Assembly: GCF_018398875.1 (NCBI RefSeq)
Contig: NZ_JAGWDK010000009.1
Location: 243,622 to 307,621 of the forward strand
Direction: 5' to 3'
DNA from: Bradyrhizobium sp. sGM-13
GTDB lineage: Bacteria; Pseudomonadota; Alphaproteobacteria; Rhizobiales; Xanthobacteraceae
Length of the DNA: 64,000 nucleotides
The notes under the pieces are model-generated. The model was not told the DNA's origin, made no database searches, and saw only the letters and a list, made by a program, of their open reading frames with translations. How positions within the stretch are numbered: position 1 is the first letter of the stretch; every line of letters begins with the position of its first letter. Below are positions 33,430 through 42,780 of this stretch, piece after piece. The position numbers were made by a program, and so were the translations under genes.

Positions 33430-34449
33430 ATGTCCGGAACTGACAAAACGGCAACGACCAGGCGCGACCTTCTTCAGGCCGCCGGCGCGGCTGGCGCAGC
33501 CACCGCCCTGCTCGGGGGACTGGGTATTAATCCAGCGCTTGCGGCGGCCGCACGTTCAGAGAAACCGTTGAAGGCTGCGTTCTCCAATGCAGGCCTGCAG
33601 GCGACCTGGTGCGCCCAGGGCAAGCAGGCGGCGGAATGGTGGGGCAAGCTGTTCAACGTCGAAGTCACCTGGTTCGACGGCCAGCTCGACGCGGTCAAGC
33701 AACGCGCGGCGATCGATAACATGGCGTCGCAAAAATGGGATTTCGTCGCCATCCAGGCATTCGGCATCGGCACGCTGACCCAGCCCGTGCAGAAGATGAT
33801 CGATGCCGGCATTCCCGTGATCGACATGGACACGCTGATCGCCCCGCTCGATCAGATCAAGGTTCATTCGTTCCTGGCACCCGACAATGAGTTCATGGGC
33901 GCTTCGGTGACCCAGGCGCTGTGCAACGCCATGGGCGGCAAGGGCAAGATCATCATGACGCAGGGCGCGCTCGGCCATACCGGCGCGCAGGGCCGCGCCA
34001 AGGGCTTTAACACGGTGGTGAAGCAATTTCCGAACATCGAGGTGCTGGACACGCAACCCGCGGATTGGGACGTCTCGAAGACGGCGCGGCTGTGGGAGAC
34101 CTATCTGACAAAGTACCCGCAGATCGACGCGGCCTTCTTCCACAATGACGACATGGCGCTGGCCGCCTACAACATCATGAAGGCGCGCAACCGCACCAAC
34201 ATCCTGATCGGCGGCGTCGACGCCATGCCGCCGGCGATCCAGGCGGTGAGCGAAGGTCGCATGTTCGCGACCGTCCGCAATCCCTCCTGCCGCATCCATG
34301 GCGGCGCCATTATTGCCGGCGTCGCCGCGGTAACCGCGGGCGAGAAGAGCGGACAGGGTATTCCAAAGCACGTCATCACCGACGGCCCGGTAGTGACAAA
34401 GGCCAATGCCGCCGGCATGCAATGGATGCAGGACCATTTCCTGATCTGA
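33430..34449 (+). CDS. Sugar ABC transporter substrate-binding protein (Tat-exported, CUT2 type)
   Basis: The 339-residue precursor has a twin-arginine signal (TTRRDLLQAAGAAGAATALL) and a type I periplasmic binding fold of the ribose/galactose class (AFFHNDDMALAAYNIMKA, ILIGGVDAMPPAIQAV). The start at 33430 has GAGGGAG upstream; a longer in-frame start would put the Arg pair too far in. Tat export is less usual for this class and suggests folding before export. The sugar cannot be named. Confidence 0.88.
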   Translation: MSGTDKTATTRRDLLQAAGAAGAATALLGGLGINPALAAAARSEKPLKAAFSNAGLQATWCAQGKQAAEWWGKLFNVEVTWFDGQLDAVKQRAAIDNMASQKWDFVAIQAFGIGTLTQPVQKMIDAGIPVIDMDTLIAPLDQIKVHSFLAPDNEFMGASVTQALCNAMGGKGKIIMTQGALGHTGAQGRAKGFNTVVKQFPNIEVLDTQPADWDVSKTARLWETYLTKYPQIDAAFFHNDDMALAAYNIMKARNRTNILIGGVDAMPPAIQAVSEGRMFATVRNPSCRIHGGAIIAGVAAVTAGEKSGQGIPKHVITDGPVVTKANAAGMQWMQDHFLI

Positions 34450-34455
34450 GCCAGC

Positions 34456-35958
34456 ATGCCCGCGGGACTTAAGCCCATCCTCGAACTGCAAGAGATCACG
34501 AAGGCCTTCGGCGGCGTCGAAGCCCTTCGTGGTGTCGATTTTGCGCTTTCTCCCGGCGAGATCCATGGTCTCGTCGGCGAGAACGGCGCGGGCAAAAGCA
34601 CGCTGATGAAGATCATCGCCGGCGTGCATGCCGATTTTTCCGGCCGCTTCATCCTGGACGGCCGGGAGACCCGCTTCCGCTCGGTGCGCGACGCGCATGC
34701 GGCGGGTATCGCCATGGTGCATCAGGAGCTGAGCGTGGCGCCCGATCTGTCGGTTGCCGAGAACGTGTTTCTCGGCAACCAGCCGACCAACCGCTTTGGC
34801 TTCGTGCAATGGCGGCGCATGGCGCGCGAGGCCGGCGAGCAGCTCAAACGTTTCGGCATCGACGTCGATCCGATGTCGCGGCTCGGCGACCTTCCGATCG
34901 GCCTGCAGCAACTGATCGAGATCGCCCGCGTGCTGTTCTCGGGGGCCCGCATCATCATTCTCGACGAGCCGACCTCGGCGCTGTCGCCGCCGGAAGTGGA
35001 GCGCCTGTTCGCGACCCTGAAGCGGCTGCGGGACGAAGGCACAAGCATTGTCTTCATCTCGCATTTCATCGAGGATATCCTGCGCGTCTCCAACGTCGTA
35101 ACGGTGTTCCGCAACGGCAGGAAGGTCGCCGAGACGAGGGCCGCCGATACCAACAAGCCGGCGCTGATCGAGGCCATGATCGGCCATGGCCGCGAGGCGC
35201 TGGAGGAGACCTACACGCATGACATCATGCTGCCGCCGCCCGCCGAGAGGCCGGTCGTGCTGAACGCAAGCGGGCTGTCGCTCGCTCGCAGCCTGCGCGA
35301 CGTTTCGTTCGACGTCCGCGCTGGCGAAGTGCTTGGCATCTACGGCTTTATGGGATGCGGGCAGCTCGAACTGGCGCGGATCCTGTTCGGCAAGCTCAAA
35401 CCCGACCAGGGCTCGCTGGCGATCGCCGGCGAACAAAAAGCCTTCCGCAGCACGGCCGGCGCGCGCCGCGCCGGCATCGCCTTTGTGCCCGAGAGCCGGC
35501 GCGACATGCTGTTCCACCAGGAGCCAGTCTACAAGAACATCTCGATCAGCGTCCTCGACCGCATTTCATCCCTGCTGCTGAAGCCCTCGCGCGAACGCAA
35601 GATCGCCGCGCGCCAGGTCGACCAGTTGCGGATCCGACCCGCCGCGGTCGAACTCGATCTCGGCATGCTCTCGGGCGGCAATCAGCAGAAGGTCGCGCTG
35701 GCGAAGTGGTTGAGCTATCCGCCGCGGCTATTGGTGCTGTGCGAACCGACCCGCGGCATGGATGTTGGCGCCAAGAACGACGTCATCCACATCGTCAGGG
35801 ATTTGCGCGCCAAGGGGCTCGCCGTCATCGTGCTCTCCACCGAGCCGGAGACGGTGCTGTCGCTTGCCGACCGCATCATCGTGCTCAAGCGCGGCGCGGT
35901 GGTGCGCGAATTTTCCAACGAACGGATCAGCAAGGACCGCCTGCTCGAAGCGGCGTGA
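34456..35958 (+). CDS. Sugar ABC transporter ATPase (RbsA/MglA type, two nucleotide-binding domains)
   Basis: The 500-residue protein has two ABC domains in tandem. The first has Walker A GENGAGKST (41-49) and Walker B IIILDEPTSAL; the second has LSGGNQQKVALAKWL and the degenerate Walker A (YGFMGCGQLEL) typical of CUT2 ATPases. It follows the binding protein gene after six bases and precedes the permease gene by ten. Confidence 0.94.
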   Translation: MPAGLKPILELQEITKAFGGVEALRGVDFALSPGEIHGLVGENGAGKSTLMKIIAGVHADFSGRFILDGRETRFRSVRDAHAAGIAMVHQELSVAPDLSVAENVFLGNQPTNRFGFVQWRRMAREAGEQLKRFGIDVDPMSRLGDLPIGLQQLIEIARVLFSGARIIILDEPTSALSPPEVERLFATLKRLRDEGTSIVFISHFIEDILRVSNVVTVFRNGRKVAETRAADTNKPALIEAMIGHGREALEETYTHDIMLPPPAERPVVLNASGLSLARSLRDVSFDVRAGEVLGIYGFMGCGQLELARILFGKLKPDQGSLAIAGEQKAFRSTAGARRAGIAFVPESRRDMLFHQEPVYKNISISVLDRISSLLLKPSRERKIAARQVDQLRIRPAAVELDLGMLSGGNQQKVALAKWLSYPPRLLVLCEPTRGMDVGAKNDVIHIVRDLRAKGLAVIVLSTEPETVLSLADRIIVLKRGAVVREFSNERISKDRLLEAA

Positions 35959-35968
35959 GGAGACCGAC

Positions 35969-37006
35969 ATGACTTCAGGTGAAAGCGTGACAGTCCCCGC
36001 TCCAGATCGCAAACGCCCGCACCGGCTCGCCGTGATGCTGCGCTCCCAGATGCGCAATATCGCGCCCTTCCTGACACTGATCTGCCTGTTCGGCTTCTTC
36101 GCCGCCGCCAGTCCGTCGTTTGCGACGCTCGACAATCTCGGCAACATCCTGACCCAGATTTCGGTCACCGGCATCATCGCCGTCGGCCTCACCTTCGTGA
36201 TTCTCTGCGCCGAAATCGACCTCTCGATCGCCGCCATCGCCAACGTCACCGGCATTGCAGTCGCCTATTTCACGCTGCAGGAATCCTACGTCAACATTGC
36301 CAACGTGCCGATGCCCGGATGGGCTGCTATCCTCTTGGCGCTGGCGCTTTGCGCTCTGCTCGGCCTCGTCAACGCCTTCGGCCTGACGGTGATCGGCATC
36401 CCCTCGTTTATCATGACGCTGGCGATGATGCAGATCGCGGCCGGCATCTCGGCGCTGTTGGTGCGCGGACAGATCGCCTACAAGGTGCCGCCGCTGGTCA
36501 CGACGCTTGGCTCAACGTCGATCGGCGGCATTCCCTGGATCGTGATCGTGGCGGCCTTGATGCTGCTCGGCGGCCATCTGGTGCTGACCTACACCCGCTT
36601 CGGCCGCTACGTCTACATGGTCGGCGGAAACCGCGAAGCGGCGGAATATTCCGGCCTCAACGTCAAGCTCATCCTCGGCAGCGTCATGGTGATATCAGCC
36701 GTCTGCGCCGGTATCGGCGGCATGCTCGGCGTCGCGCATTTCGGCAGCGCGCAGCAGAACGAGTTCGACACTTATCTTCTTGATTCGATCGCCGCCGTCG
36801 TGGTCGGCGGCACCAGTCTCTTTGGCGGCCGCGGCGGCATCGGCAACACCATTGTCGGCCTGTTCGTGCTCGGCGTCCTCAACAACGGGCTCGATCACGT
36901 CAACATCGATAGCTTCCTGAAGATTTTGATCCGCGGCCTGATCCTGCTCGCCGCGCTGGTGATCAACGTCTATGCGCAGCGCTTGCGGGAGCGGACGGCG
37001 GACTAA
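35969..37006 (+). CDS. Sugar ABC transporter permease (CUT2)
   Basis: The 345-residue permease has about ten membrane helices and the family segments ILCAEIDLSIAAIANVTGIA, GIPSFIMTLAMM and GGRGGIGNTIVG. It begins MTSGESVTVP at 35969 with GAGGAGA just upstream. It is the last gene of the three-gene transporter operon; no sugar kinase or dehydrogenase follows, so the substrate is open. Confidence 0.92.
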   Translation: MTSGESVTVPAPDRKRPHRLAVMLRSQMRNIAPFLTLICLFGFFAAASPSFATLDNLGNILTQISVTGIIAVGLTFVILCAEIDLSIAAIANVTGIAVAYFTLQESYVNIANVPMPGWAAILLALALCALLGLVNAFGLTVIGIPSFIMTLAMMQIAAGISALLVRGQIAYKVPPLVTTLGSTSIGGIPWIVIVAALMLLGGHLVLTYTRFGRYVYMVGGNREAAEYSGLNVKLILGSVMVISAVCAGIGGMLGVAHFGSAQQNEFDTYLLDSIAAVVVGGTSLFGGRGGIGNTIVGLFVLGVLNNGLDHVNIDSFLKILIRGLILLAALVINVYAQRLRERTAD

Positions 37007-37128
37007 CACACGCTCGCCAAATCGGTCCTTGGGAGAGTTGCCCTGCAGCGACCGGTGCGAAACGCTTTTGTGATAAGCCAAGACCCGCAGGGACATTCCT
37101 GGAAGCATACGGCGTTAACACCTCGGCC

Positions 37129-37749
37129 TCATGACGGCGGGCAATGCGCGCCAGCATCAGCCCAGGCCCGCAGCAGGCCGCCGAACGCTGCCTGCGTTCC
37201 CGGCGCCGGCTCGCGGCCAGGGCCGGGTGCCCAGCCCCAGCCCACGAGCGTGTCCTCCGCCATGTGGTGAAGGAGCGCGGCCATGTCCTTGCCGCCGTTG
37301 CGGTTCGGATCCTTGATCTGCGCGCAGATCTCGCCGAGCGTACGCCCCTCCCAAGCCATCGACGCCGGGGCGAGGTGCCACTGCGGGTGACCGGGCACGC
37401 GGGCGGCATCGAAATTCGCGGCGTGGTGGCAGGTATTGCAGGTCATGCCGGGCACGCCGTGCCCGTCGGCCCCGCGCACCACGAGCGGCTGATGCGGCCG
37501 CATCGCGTCGCTCTGCAACGGCCGCTCGGTCGCCGGGTGGCAGTTTACGCAACGCGCGTGCTGCAGCACCTTGCCGGCCTCTTCGAACAGCGCGATCGAA
37601 CGCGCCTGTTGATCGGCGATGTTCTGGAAGCTCGGGACGGGGCGCAAGTCCTTCGCAGTCGGCTGTCGGGTGGTCTGCGCTACCGCGGCCGCGACGAGAA
37701 CCGTCACGGCGGCCACCCCCGCCGCGAGGAAAGCCTGTGCACGCATCAT
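37129..37749 (-). CDS. Diheme c-type cytochrome partner of the IorAB-type hydroxylase
   Basis: The 206-residue precursor has a signal-anchor (AFLAAGVAAVTVLVAAAVAQ) and two heme attachment sites, CVNCH at 67-71 and CNTCH at 104-108, followed by Met and His candidates for axial ligands. It overlaps the large hydroxylase subunit gene by four bases (ATGA), which implies it accepts electrons from that enzyme and passes them to the respiratory chain. Confidence 0.88.
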   Translation of the reverse strand: MMRAQAFLAAGVAAVTVLVAAAVAQTTRQPTAKDLRPVPSFQNIADQQARSIALFEEAGKVLQHARCVNCHPATERPLQSDAMRPHQPLVVRGADGHGVPGMTCNTCHHAANFDAARVPGHPQWHLAPASMAWEGRTLGEICAQIKDPNRNGGKDMAALLHHMAEDTLVGWGWAPGPGREPAPGTQAAFGGLLRAWADAGAHCPPS

Positions 37750-39929
37750 GCGACCGCCCTCACCAGTGGCAGCCGGCGCGGCCGCCCGAGGCCGAGCCGT
37801 GCCATTGCGTTGGCGACAGCGGGCCCGATCGGCGGCACGCCCGGCTCGCCGACGCCCGTCGGCTTCTCGGACGAGTTGACGACGCGCACCTCGACCTGAG
37901 GCATCTCGTGGATGCGCAGCACGCGGTAGGTGTCGAAATTCGCCGGCACTGGCCGGCCCTCGTCGAGAGCCACCTCGCCGTAGAGTGCCGCACCGACACC
38001 GAAACCGATGCCCCCTTCCATCTGCGCGCGGATCACGTCCGGATTGACCGGCACGCCGCAATCGACGGCGCACCAGACCTTATGCACGCGCGGGCCGTCG
38101 TCGCCAGCCGAGACCTCGGCGATCTGGGCGACATAGCTGTCGAAGCTCTTCACTACCGCGACGCCGCGGGCGCGGCCATTGACCGGGCCGGGCCCGGACC
38201 ATTGCGCGAGCTCAGCCACGGCGCGCAGCACGCCAGCCTCGCGCGGCGCCTTGCCCATCATGGCGAGCCGGCCCGCCACCGGATCCTGCCCTGTCGCCTG
38301 CAGCAGTTCGTCGACGAAGCATTCGACCGCATATCCGGTATGCGTATGGCCGACGGAGCGCCACCACAGGACCGGCACGCCAACATCCGTCGTGTGCAGA
38401 TCGCAGCGGAAATCGGCGATATCGTAGGGAATTTCCTTCGCGCCCTCGACCGACGTGGCGTCGATGCCGCCCTTTGCCATCACGGCCTCGAAGGGCGAAC
38501 CCTTCAAGATCGATTGGCTGACGACGGTGTCGGTCCAGGCGACGATCTTGCCATCACCGAGGCCGCCGCGCATACGGTGCACGATGAGCGGACGGTAATA
38601 GCCGCCGCGGATGTCATCCTCGCGCGTCCAGACGAGCTTCACGGGCCGGCCAGGGCCGATCGCCTTCGTCACCTCGGCCAATTCCGCCGCCAGATGACTC
38701 GTTTGCTGCGCCCGGCGCCCGAAACTGCCGCCGGCGAGCATCGTTTCCAGTTCCACCTGCTCCGGCTTGAGCCCAAGCACCGTGGCGATCGTCTGGTGAT
38801 CGAGCGTCTGCAACTGGCTGCCGAAGCGGGCATGCGCGCGCTGTCCGTCCCAGCCCAGGAAGCCGTCGAGCGGCTCCATGGGGGCGTGCGCGAGATAGGG
38901 GAAGACGTACTCGGCCTCGATGATTCTCTCGGCGCGCGCGAGCGTCGTGATCGCGTCCCCGTGGGCGCCGGCAATACGGCCAGGCCGGCGCGCCAGCGCG
39001 CGGTATTCCTCGATGAGCTGGTCGCTGCTGCGCTTCTCGGCGGCCGACTCGTCCCAACTGATGCGCAATTGTTCGCGCCCCTTGATCGCCGGCCAGGTGC
39101 CGTTGGCGTAGACGGCCACGCCGGTTGGCACCTGCTTGACGTCGACCACGCCTTGGACCGCGCGTGCCGCGCTCGCATCGAAGGACGCGACCCGGGCGCC
39201 GAACCGCGGCGGGTGCGCCACGACGACGGTGAGCATTCCGGGTTCGCGCATGTCGATCGTGAACTGCGCCGTTCCGTTGGATTTCGCGGCACTGTCGAGC
39301 TTCTTGACCGAGCCGTCGTCGCGGCCGATCAACCGGAAGACAGACGGATCCTTGAGCGGCGGGTCGGCCGGGACCGGCTGGCGTGCGGCTGCCTCGGCGA
39401 ACTGCCCAAATCGGCCCTCGCGACCGGTCCCGGTATGGCGCAGCACGCCGCGCTCAACCGTGATCTCGCGCGCCGGCACGCCCCAACTTTGCGCCGCGGC
39501 GGCGACCAGCATGGCGCGCGCAGTCGCGCCCGCCTTGCGCATCTGATCGTACGAATTGGCGATCGCGGTGGAGCCGCCCGTGCCCTGCACGCCGAAGGCC
39601 AAATTCTTGTAGAAGTCGGTGTTGGAGGGCGCGTGCTCGGCCCGCACCTTCGACCAGTCGGCGTCGAGCTCCTCGGCGACGAGGGTTGCGAGACCGGTGA
39701 AGGGACCCTGGCCGAACTCGATATGCTTGATCAGTACGGTCACCGTATCGTCCGCGCCGATGCGAATGAAGGCGTTGGGCGCGAAATCAGCGCCGCCGGC
39801 GGCGCGACGGAAGGCGTGCGCCGCGCCCGATTGCGCGCGCGCCTTCTCGGGCAGATAAAGGCCGATGACGAGGCCGGCGGCGCCCTTGAGCATCGCGCGG
39901 CGTGAAAGCGCAACGTCGTGTGTCGTCAT
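37746..39929 (-). CDS. Molybdenum hydroxylase large subunit (isoquinoline 1-oxidoreductase beta type)
   Basis: The 727-residue protein binds the molybdopterin cofactor and hydroxylates an N-heterocycle or aldehyde. It has a Tat signal (LSRRAMLKGAAGLVIGLYL) and the IorB-type order of xanthine dehydrogenase-like segments: HIEFGQGPFTGLATLVAEEL, TGGSTAIANS, GGSFGRRAQQ, and the C-terminal GVGEPGVPPIGPAVANA with the catalytic glutamate. No FAD subunit gene is present; electrons probably go to the cytochrome c encoded next. The substrate is unknown. Confidence 0.92.
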   Translation of the reverse strand: MTTHDVALSRRAMLKGAAGLVIGLYLPEKARAQSGAAHAFRRAAGGADFAPNAFIRIGADDTVTVLIKHIEFGQGPFTGLATLVAEELDADWSKVRAEHAPSNTDFYKNLAFGVQGTGGSTAIANSYDQMRKAGATARAMLVAAAAQSWGVPAREITVERGVLRHTGTGREGRFGQFAEAAARQPVPADPPLKDPSVFRLIGRDDGSVKKLDSAAKSNGTAQFTIDMREPGMLTVVVAHPPRFGARVASFDASAARAVQGVVDVKQVPTGVAVYANGTWPAIKGREQLRISWDESAAEKRSSDQLIEEYRALARRPGRIAGAHGDAITTLARAERIIEAEYVFPYLAHAPMEPLDGFLGWDGQRAHARFGSQLQTLDHQTIATVLGLKPEQVELETMLAGGSFGRRAQQTSHLAAELAEVTKAIGPGRPVKLVWTREDDIRGGYYRPLIVHRMRGGLGDGKIVAWTDTVVSQSILKGSPFEAVMAKGGIDATSVEGAKEIPYDIADFRCDLHTTDVGVPVLWWRSVGHTHTGYAVECFVDELLQATGQDPVAGRLAMMGKAPREAGVLRAVAELAQWSGPGPVNGRARGVAVVKSFDSYVAQIAEVSAGDDGPRVHKVWCAVDCGVPVNPDVIRAQMEGGIGFGVGAALYGEVALDEGRPVPANFDTYRVLRIHEMPQVEVRVVNSSEKPTGVGEPGVPPIGPAVANAMARLGLGRPRRLPLVRAVA

Positions 39930-39932
39930 GGC

Positions 39933-40394
39933 TCAGCCCTCCAGTGCGCGGGCGGCGTCGTGGATCGCGGCGCGAATACGGGCGTAGGTGGCGCAGCGGC
40001 AGACGTTGCCGTTCATCGCGAGATCGATGTCGCGGTCGCTCGGTTGCTTGATCTGCTTGAGGAGCGCGACGGCGCTCATCACCTGGCCTGACTGGCAGTA
40101 GCCGCATTGCGGCACGTCGCGCGCGATCCAGGCTTGCTGTACCGCCTCGGCCTCCCGCCCGGAGACACCCTCGATGGTGGTCACCTCGCGGGTGCCGAGC
40201 GCCGAGATCGGCAGGGTACAGGAGCGCATTGGCTTGCCATCCACGAACACGGTGCAGGCGCCGCATTGTGCGACACCACAGCCGAACTTGGTGCCGGCCA
40301 GGCCGAGCGCATCACGCAGGACCCAGAGGAGCGGCGCGTCATTATCGACATCGACACTCTGCATGGTACCGTTGACCTTGATCGCGAGCGCCAT
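39933..40394 (-). CDS. Molybdenum hydroxylase [2Fe-2S] small subunit (IorA type)
   Basis: The 153-residue subunit has a plant-ferredoxin-like cluster (C39, C44, C47 in FGCGVAQCGACTVF, and C59) and a second helical [2Fe-2S] domain (CGYC at 97-100, CRC at 132-134). It carries electrons from the Mo site to the cytochrome. No signal peptide is seen; it would be carried through the Tat system with the large subunit. It is the first gene of the three-gene operon. Confidence 0.94.
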   Translation of the reverse strand: MALAIKVNGTMQSVDVDNDAPLLWVLRDALGLAGTKFGCGVAQCGACTVFVDGKPMRSCTLPISALGTREVTTIEGVSGREAEAVQQAWIARDVPQCGYCQSGQVMSAVALLKQIKQPSDRDIDLAMNGNVCRCATYARIRAAIHDAARALEG

Positions 40395-40553
40395 TGCTGC
40401 CTCCCGGTTTGCTGAGCACTGATTGATGCAGACGGCGGCCCATGCGCCGCCCCACGGGCATCGAATAACTACGCTGCCTCATGACCGGTTCCCTGGCTTC
40501 GAACACGATTCACCGGTGCGCAGCATGTGCGATGGGAAGCGCAGCTTCGGGAA

Positions 40554-40572
40554 GCATCGCGTTACGCGATGC
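40554..40572. other. Short hairpin upstream of the IorAB-type operon
   Basis: GCATCGCG and CGCGATGC are separated by TTA. It lies between the small hydroxylase subunit gene and the LysR fossil, where an operator would be expected. There is no further evidence on what binds it. Confidence 0.3.
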
Positions 40573-40655
40573 CTCGGGCCATGATGACAATTAGGGGATG
40601 GCTCTGCCGCGACTAGTCCCTATAATCTGCAAGGACTTATAAGGTCGTGCAATAA

Positions 40656-40787
40656 ATGCCGCGCGGCTTCGACGACCTTCGCTACCTCATCGCCGTCGCC
40701 CGGGAACAAAGCTTTATAACCCGCCGCACGTCTTTCGGCGACAGCCTCCCGCCCGCGACATTGGGATTGCTGAGCTTGTGCGAATGA
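40656..40787 (+). pseudogene. Fragment of a LysR-type regulator gene (N-terminal end)
   Basis: A 43-codon frame reads MPRGFDDLRYLIAVAREQSF, close to the usual start of LysR proteins (FDDLxxFxAVAREQSFTRAA), and then loses the helix-turn-helix pattern and stops. Gene and hydroxylase operon are divergent, the standard layout for a LysR regulator and its target. The remaining 250 residues are not found downstream. The regulator would be non-functional; a short spurious frame is the alternative. Confidence 0.4.
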
Positions 40788-41143
40788 CGATTTCATCAAG
40801 AACACCGATGCGATTGTGGTGCGGAGAAATTTCACGTCGAACTCGATTCATGGGGTTTCTATCGCTCGCCTGTTTTCCATGGCGCAGGCGCGGCTGGGCG
40901 GAGCGATGAGCGCGAATTTCCCGATAGGTGCGGCGCACAACTGGCTTCAACACGCAGGCTGTCAGACCCGGCGTTGGTCCGTGCGCTTGTTATAGGCAGC
41001 GCCATCCGATCAGGCGGTAGAATGCGCATGAAGCTTATTAGAGCGGCTGATTAATCGTTTCGACGACATTCAGCCGCCGGCCGCTGTAACGAAGCTAGCT
41101 AGGTCGTGCTAGCACCATCGTCGGTACCTGGATGGCTCGGGCT
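40788..41143. other. Gene-free stretch
   Basis: I see no plausible gene, RNA or terminator here. The short frames on both strands have poor codon use. It may be the decayed remainder of the regulator gene that began at 40656, but I could not recognise any LysR effector-domain sequence. Confidence 0.5.
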
Positions 41144-41626
41144 TTACTCCCCGGCTTTAGTTTCGACCAGGGTCGGAGCTGCGATCTTATCCTTCATTTC
41201 CTCGCAGATCTTGCGTACCTCCGCCGTCAACAACGAGCAGCTCTCAATTTGAAGGAAGACGCGTTTGGCTTCCGCACGGTAGCGCGCCGCAGTCTCCTTC
41301 AGTTCTTCGGTCACTGCGAGCGCTTCGCGGGTCATTGCCTCGCACTGCCTGGCCTGCTCGATGAGTTCAACGCCCAGGGCCTCGATGTCCTTCGCGGCGG
41401 CTTCATATTCGCGGACAACAGCTTCCGCTGACAGCTTGCCGATCTCCGTGGCGCCGTCGTTATGTTCCACATAATCCGGCATCCCCAAATCCGGAGCGCG
41501 TACGGAAGGCGGCGCGTAGTCGGTCGGCTGGGATTCGCGAACTGACGGCAGTTTGCGAAACTCCTCTTCGATCTCGCGCTCAAGATCGATCGTATCTAAA
41601 ATCGGCGGTTTTGTTGAACGTGCCAT
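41144..41626 (-). CDS. Coiled-coil hypothetical protein
   Basis: The 160-residue acidic protein has no signal or membrane segment. The first 60 residues are rich in Pro, Asp and Glu (LEREIEEEFRKLPS, APDLGMPDYVEHND); from about 62 to 155 it is a long helix with coiled-coil character (AVVREYEAAAKDIEALGVEL, TEELKETAARYRAEAKRVF). I do not recognise the family. It stands alone between fossils. Confidence 0.65.
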   Translation of the reverse strand: MARSTKPPILDTIDLEREIEEEFRKLPSVRESQPTDYAPPSVRAPDLGMPDYVEHNDGATEIGKLSAEAVVREYEAAAKDIEALGVELIEQARQCEAMTREALAVTEELKETAARYRAEAKRVFLQIESCSLLTAEVRKICEEMKDKIAAPTLVETKAGE

Positions 41627-41918
41627 GGCAGCGCTCCCTGAATGAAAATGTGAGCAGACACGAAAAGTCTCTCGAAATACGGCTTAGACGGTTAGCCGCC
41701 CTGCAGAAGCGAGCAACCGAATTGCTTGGGTAAGCTTGTTATTTAACCTTGATGTCCGCGCTGGCGGTTAATTCTGGAACTATCGAAGCTAAAGTCCGCC
41801 CGACGGCAAGAACCAGATACCGGACCCCCGTATCTGCCGAAGCGGACATTGCCCCTCGGTGCGCCGGCGGGACGGCTCTCACCTGGCGAAGTCCGGCTGC
41901 CAATCGCGGACCTCCCGG

Positions 41919-42137
41919 GGCTGCCTTGGTCACGGCACCGATGGTCGGGAACGACGCCACGTCCACCATCATCGCGCGTGCCAGCCGAAGGCTGCGTGCC
42001 TCGGAAATCGCCCGCCGCTTCGGGTCTTCGATCAGTTCGAAATCGATGTTGTGCGCCAGCCCCAGAATGCGGCGAATGATTTTTGCCGCCGCGAATCCGA
42101 TCGCCTCTCCCGTCCCCACTTGGCCCAGCGTCTCAAA
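41919..42137 (-). pseudogene. 3' remnant of mtnK (S-methyl-5-thioribose kinase)
   Basis: The minus-strand frame reads VGTGEAIGFAAAKIIRRILG, LAHNIDFELIEDPKRRAISE and ARSLRLARAMMVDVASFPTI, which resembles the C-terminal end of methylthioribose kinases (a KMIRRILGLAHVADFE-type block, then IEDPxxRAxxExRAL). The kinase domain itself is absent: upstream lies the stop codon of a methyltransferase gene. The frame continues past the expected C-terminus into unrelated sequence. It points to an ancestral methionine-salvage gene lost here. Confidence 0.55.
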
Positions 42138-42741
42138 TGACCTGCGCAAGCCAGACGGTATGGCCGCCGCAGTCGGGGTCCTCAACGACGTGCGACACCA
42201 CGCGAAAGCCATTCTGATCGAGCAATGAACGATATTCGGCGGGGTCGAGGCTCGCATGATACAGCCGCTCGCCGCTCAAATTCCCGATCGCCTCGCCATG
42301 CGCGGGGCCGCTTGTGAACATCAGCGCCGCGCTTGCCGCGGCGTGCTCCCGAAACACCGGAAACATCCGGCGTTGGTCGTCGTGGCAGAGGTGAAAGAAA
42401 CTGTCCCACGCAACGATGCCGGAGAACTGCCGCCGCAAGGCAAGTGTGCGCATATCGGCGACGATCCATTCCTGCTTCGGGAAACGCTCCCGGCAGGCGG
42501 CGATCATGGCCGAAGAAGAATCCACGCCAGTTATGGGATGGCCGAGTCCGATCAGATATGCAGCCATCGGTTCGGCGGAGCCGCAGCCGAGATCAAGGAT
42601 CGGGCCGGCGGGCGGCAGCAGTGCCCGGAAACGATCGAGCCAGGGCTTTTCAATTAATCTGGTACGCGCGCGACTCTCGATCCAGTCCGATGCCTTGCGC
42701 TGGTAAAGATCGATAATTGCTTCGGCTTCTTCCGAGGCCAT
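42133..42741 (-). CDS. Class I SAM-dependent methyltransferase
   Basis: The 202-residue protein has the Rossmann motif ILDLGCGSAEPMA at about 48-60, the acidic motif II end GVDSSSAMI, and motif III VADMRTLALRRQFSGIVAWD. It ends VWLAQVI at a TGA directly beside the mtnK remnant. Small free-standing methyltransferases of this type have varied substrates; none can be named. Confidence 0.85.
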   Translation of the reverse strand: MASEEAEAIIDLYQRKASDWIESRARTRLIEKPWLDRFRALLPPAGPILDLGCGSAEPMAAYLIGLGHPITGVDSSSAMIAACRERFPKQEWIVADMRTLALRRQFSGIVAWDSFFHLCHDDQRRMFPVFREHAAASAALMFTSGPAHGEAIGNLSGERLYHASLDPAEYRSLLDQNGFRVVSHVVEDPDCGGHTVWLAQVI

Positions 42742-42780
42742 TCAGAAGTCCCCGCGTATCGCCACCGCCAGATCAAAGCC

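Noticed and set aside
37007..37128. Terminator between the sugar ABC operon and the cytochrome gene
   Set aside because: I looked for a hairpin with a U-tract in this convergent gap and found none that is convincing.
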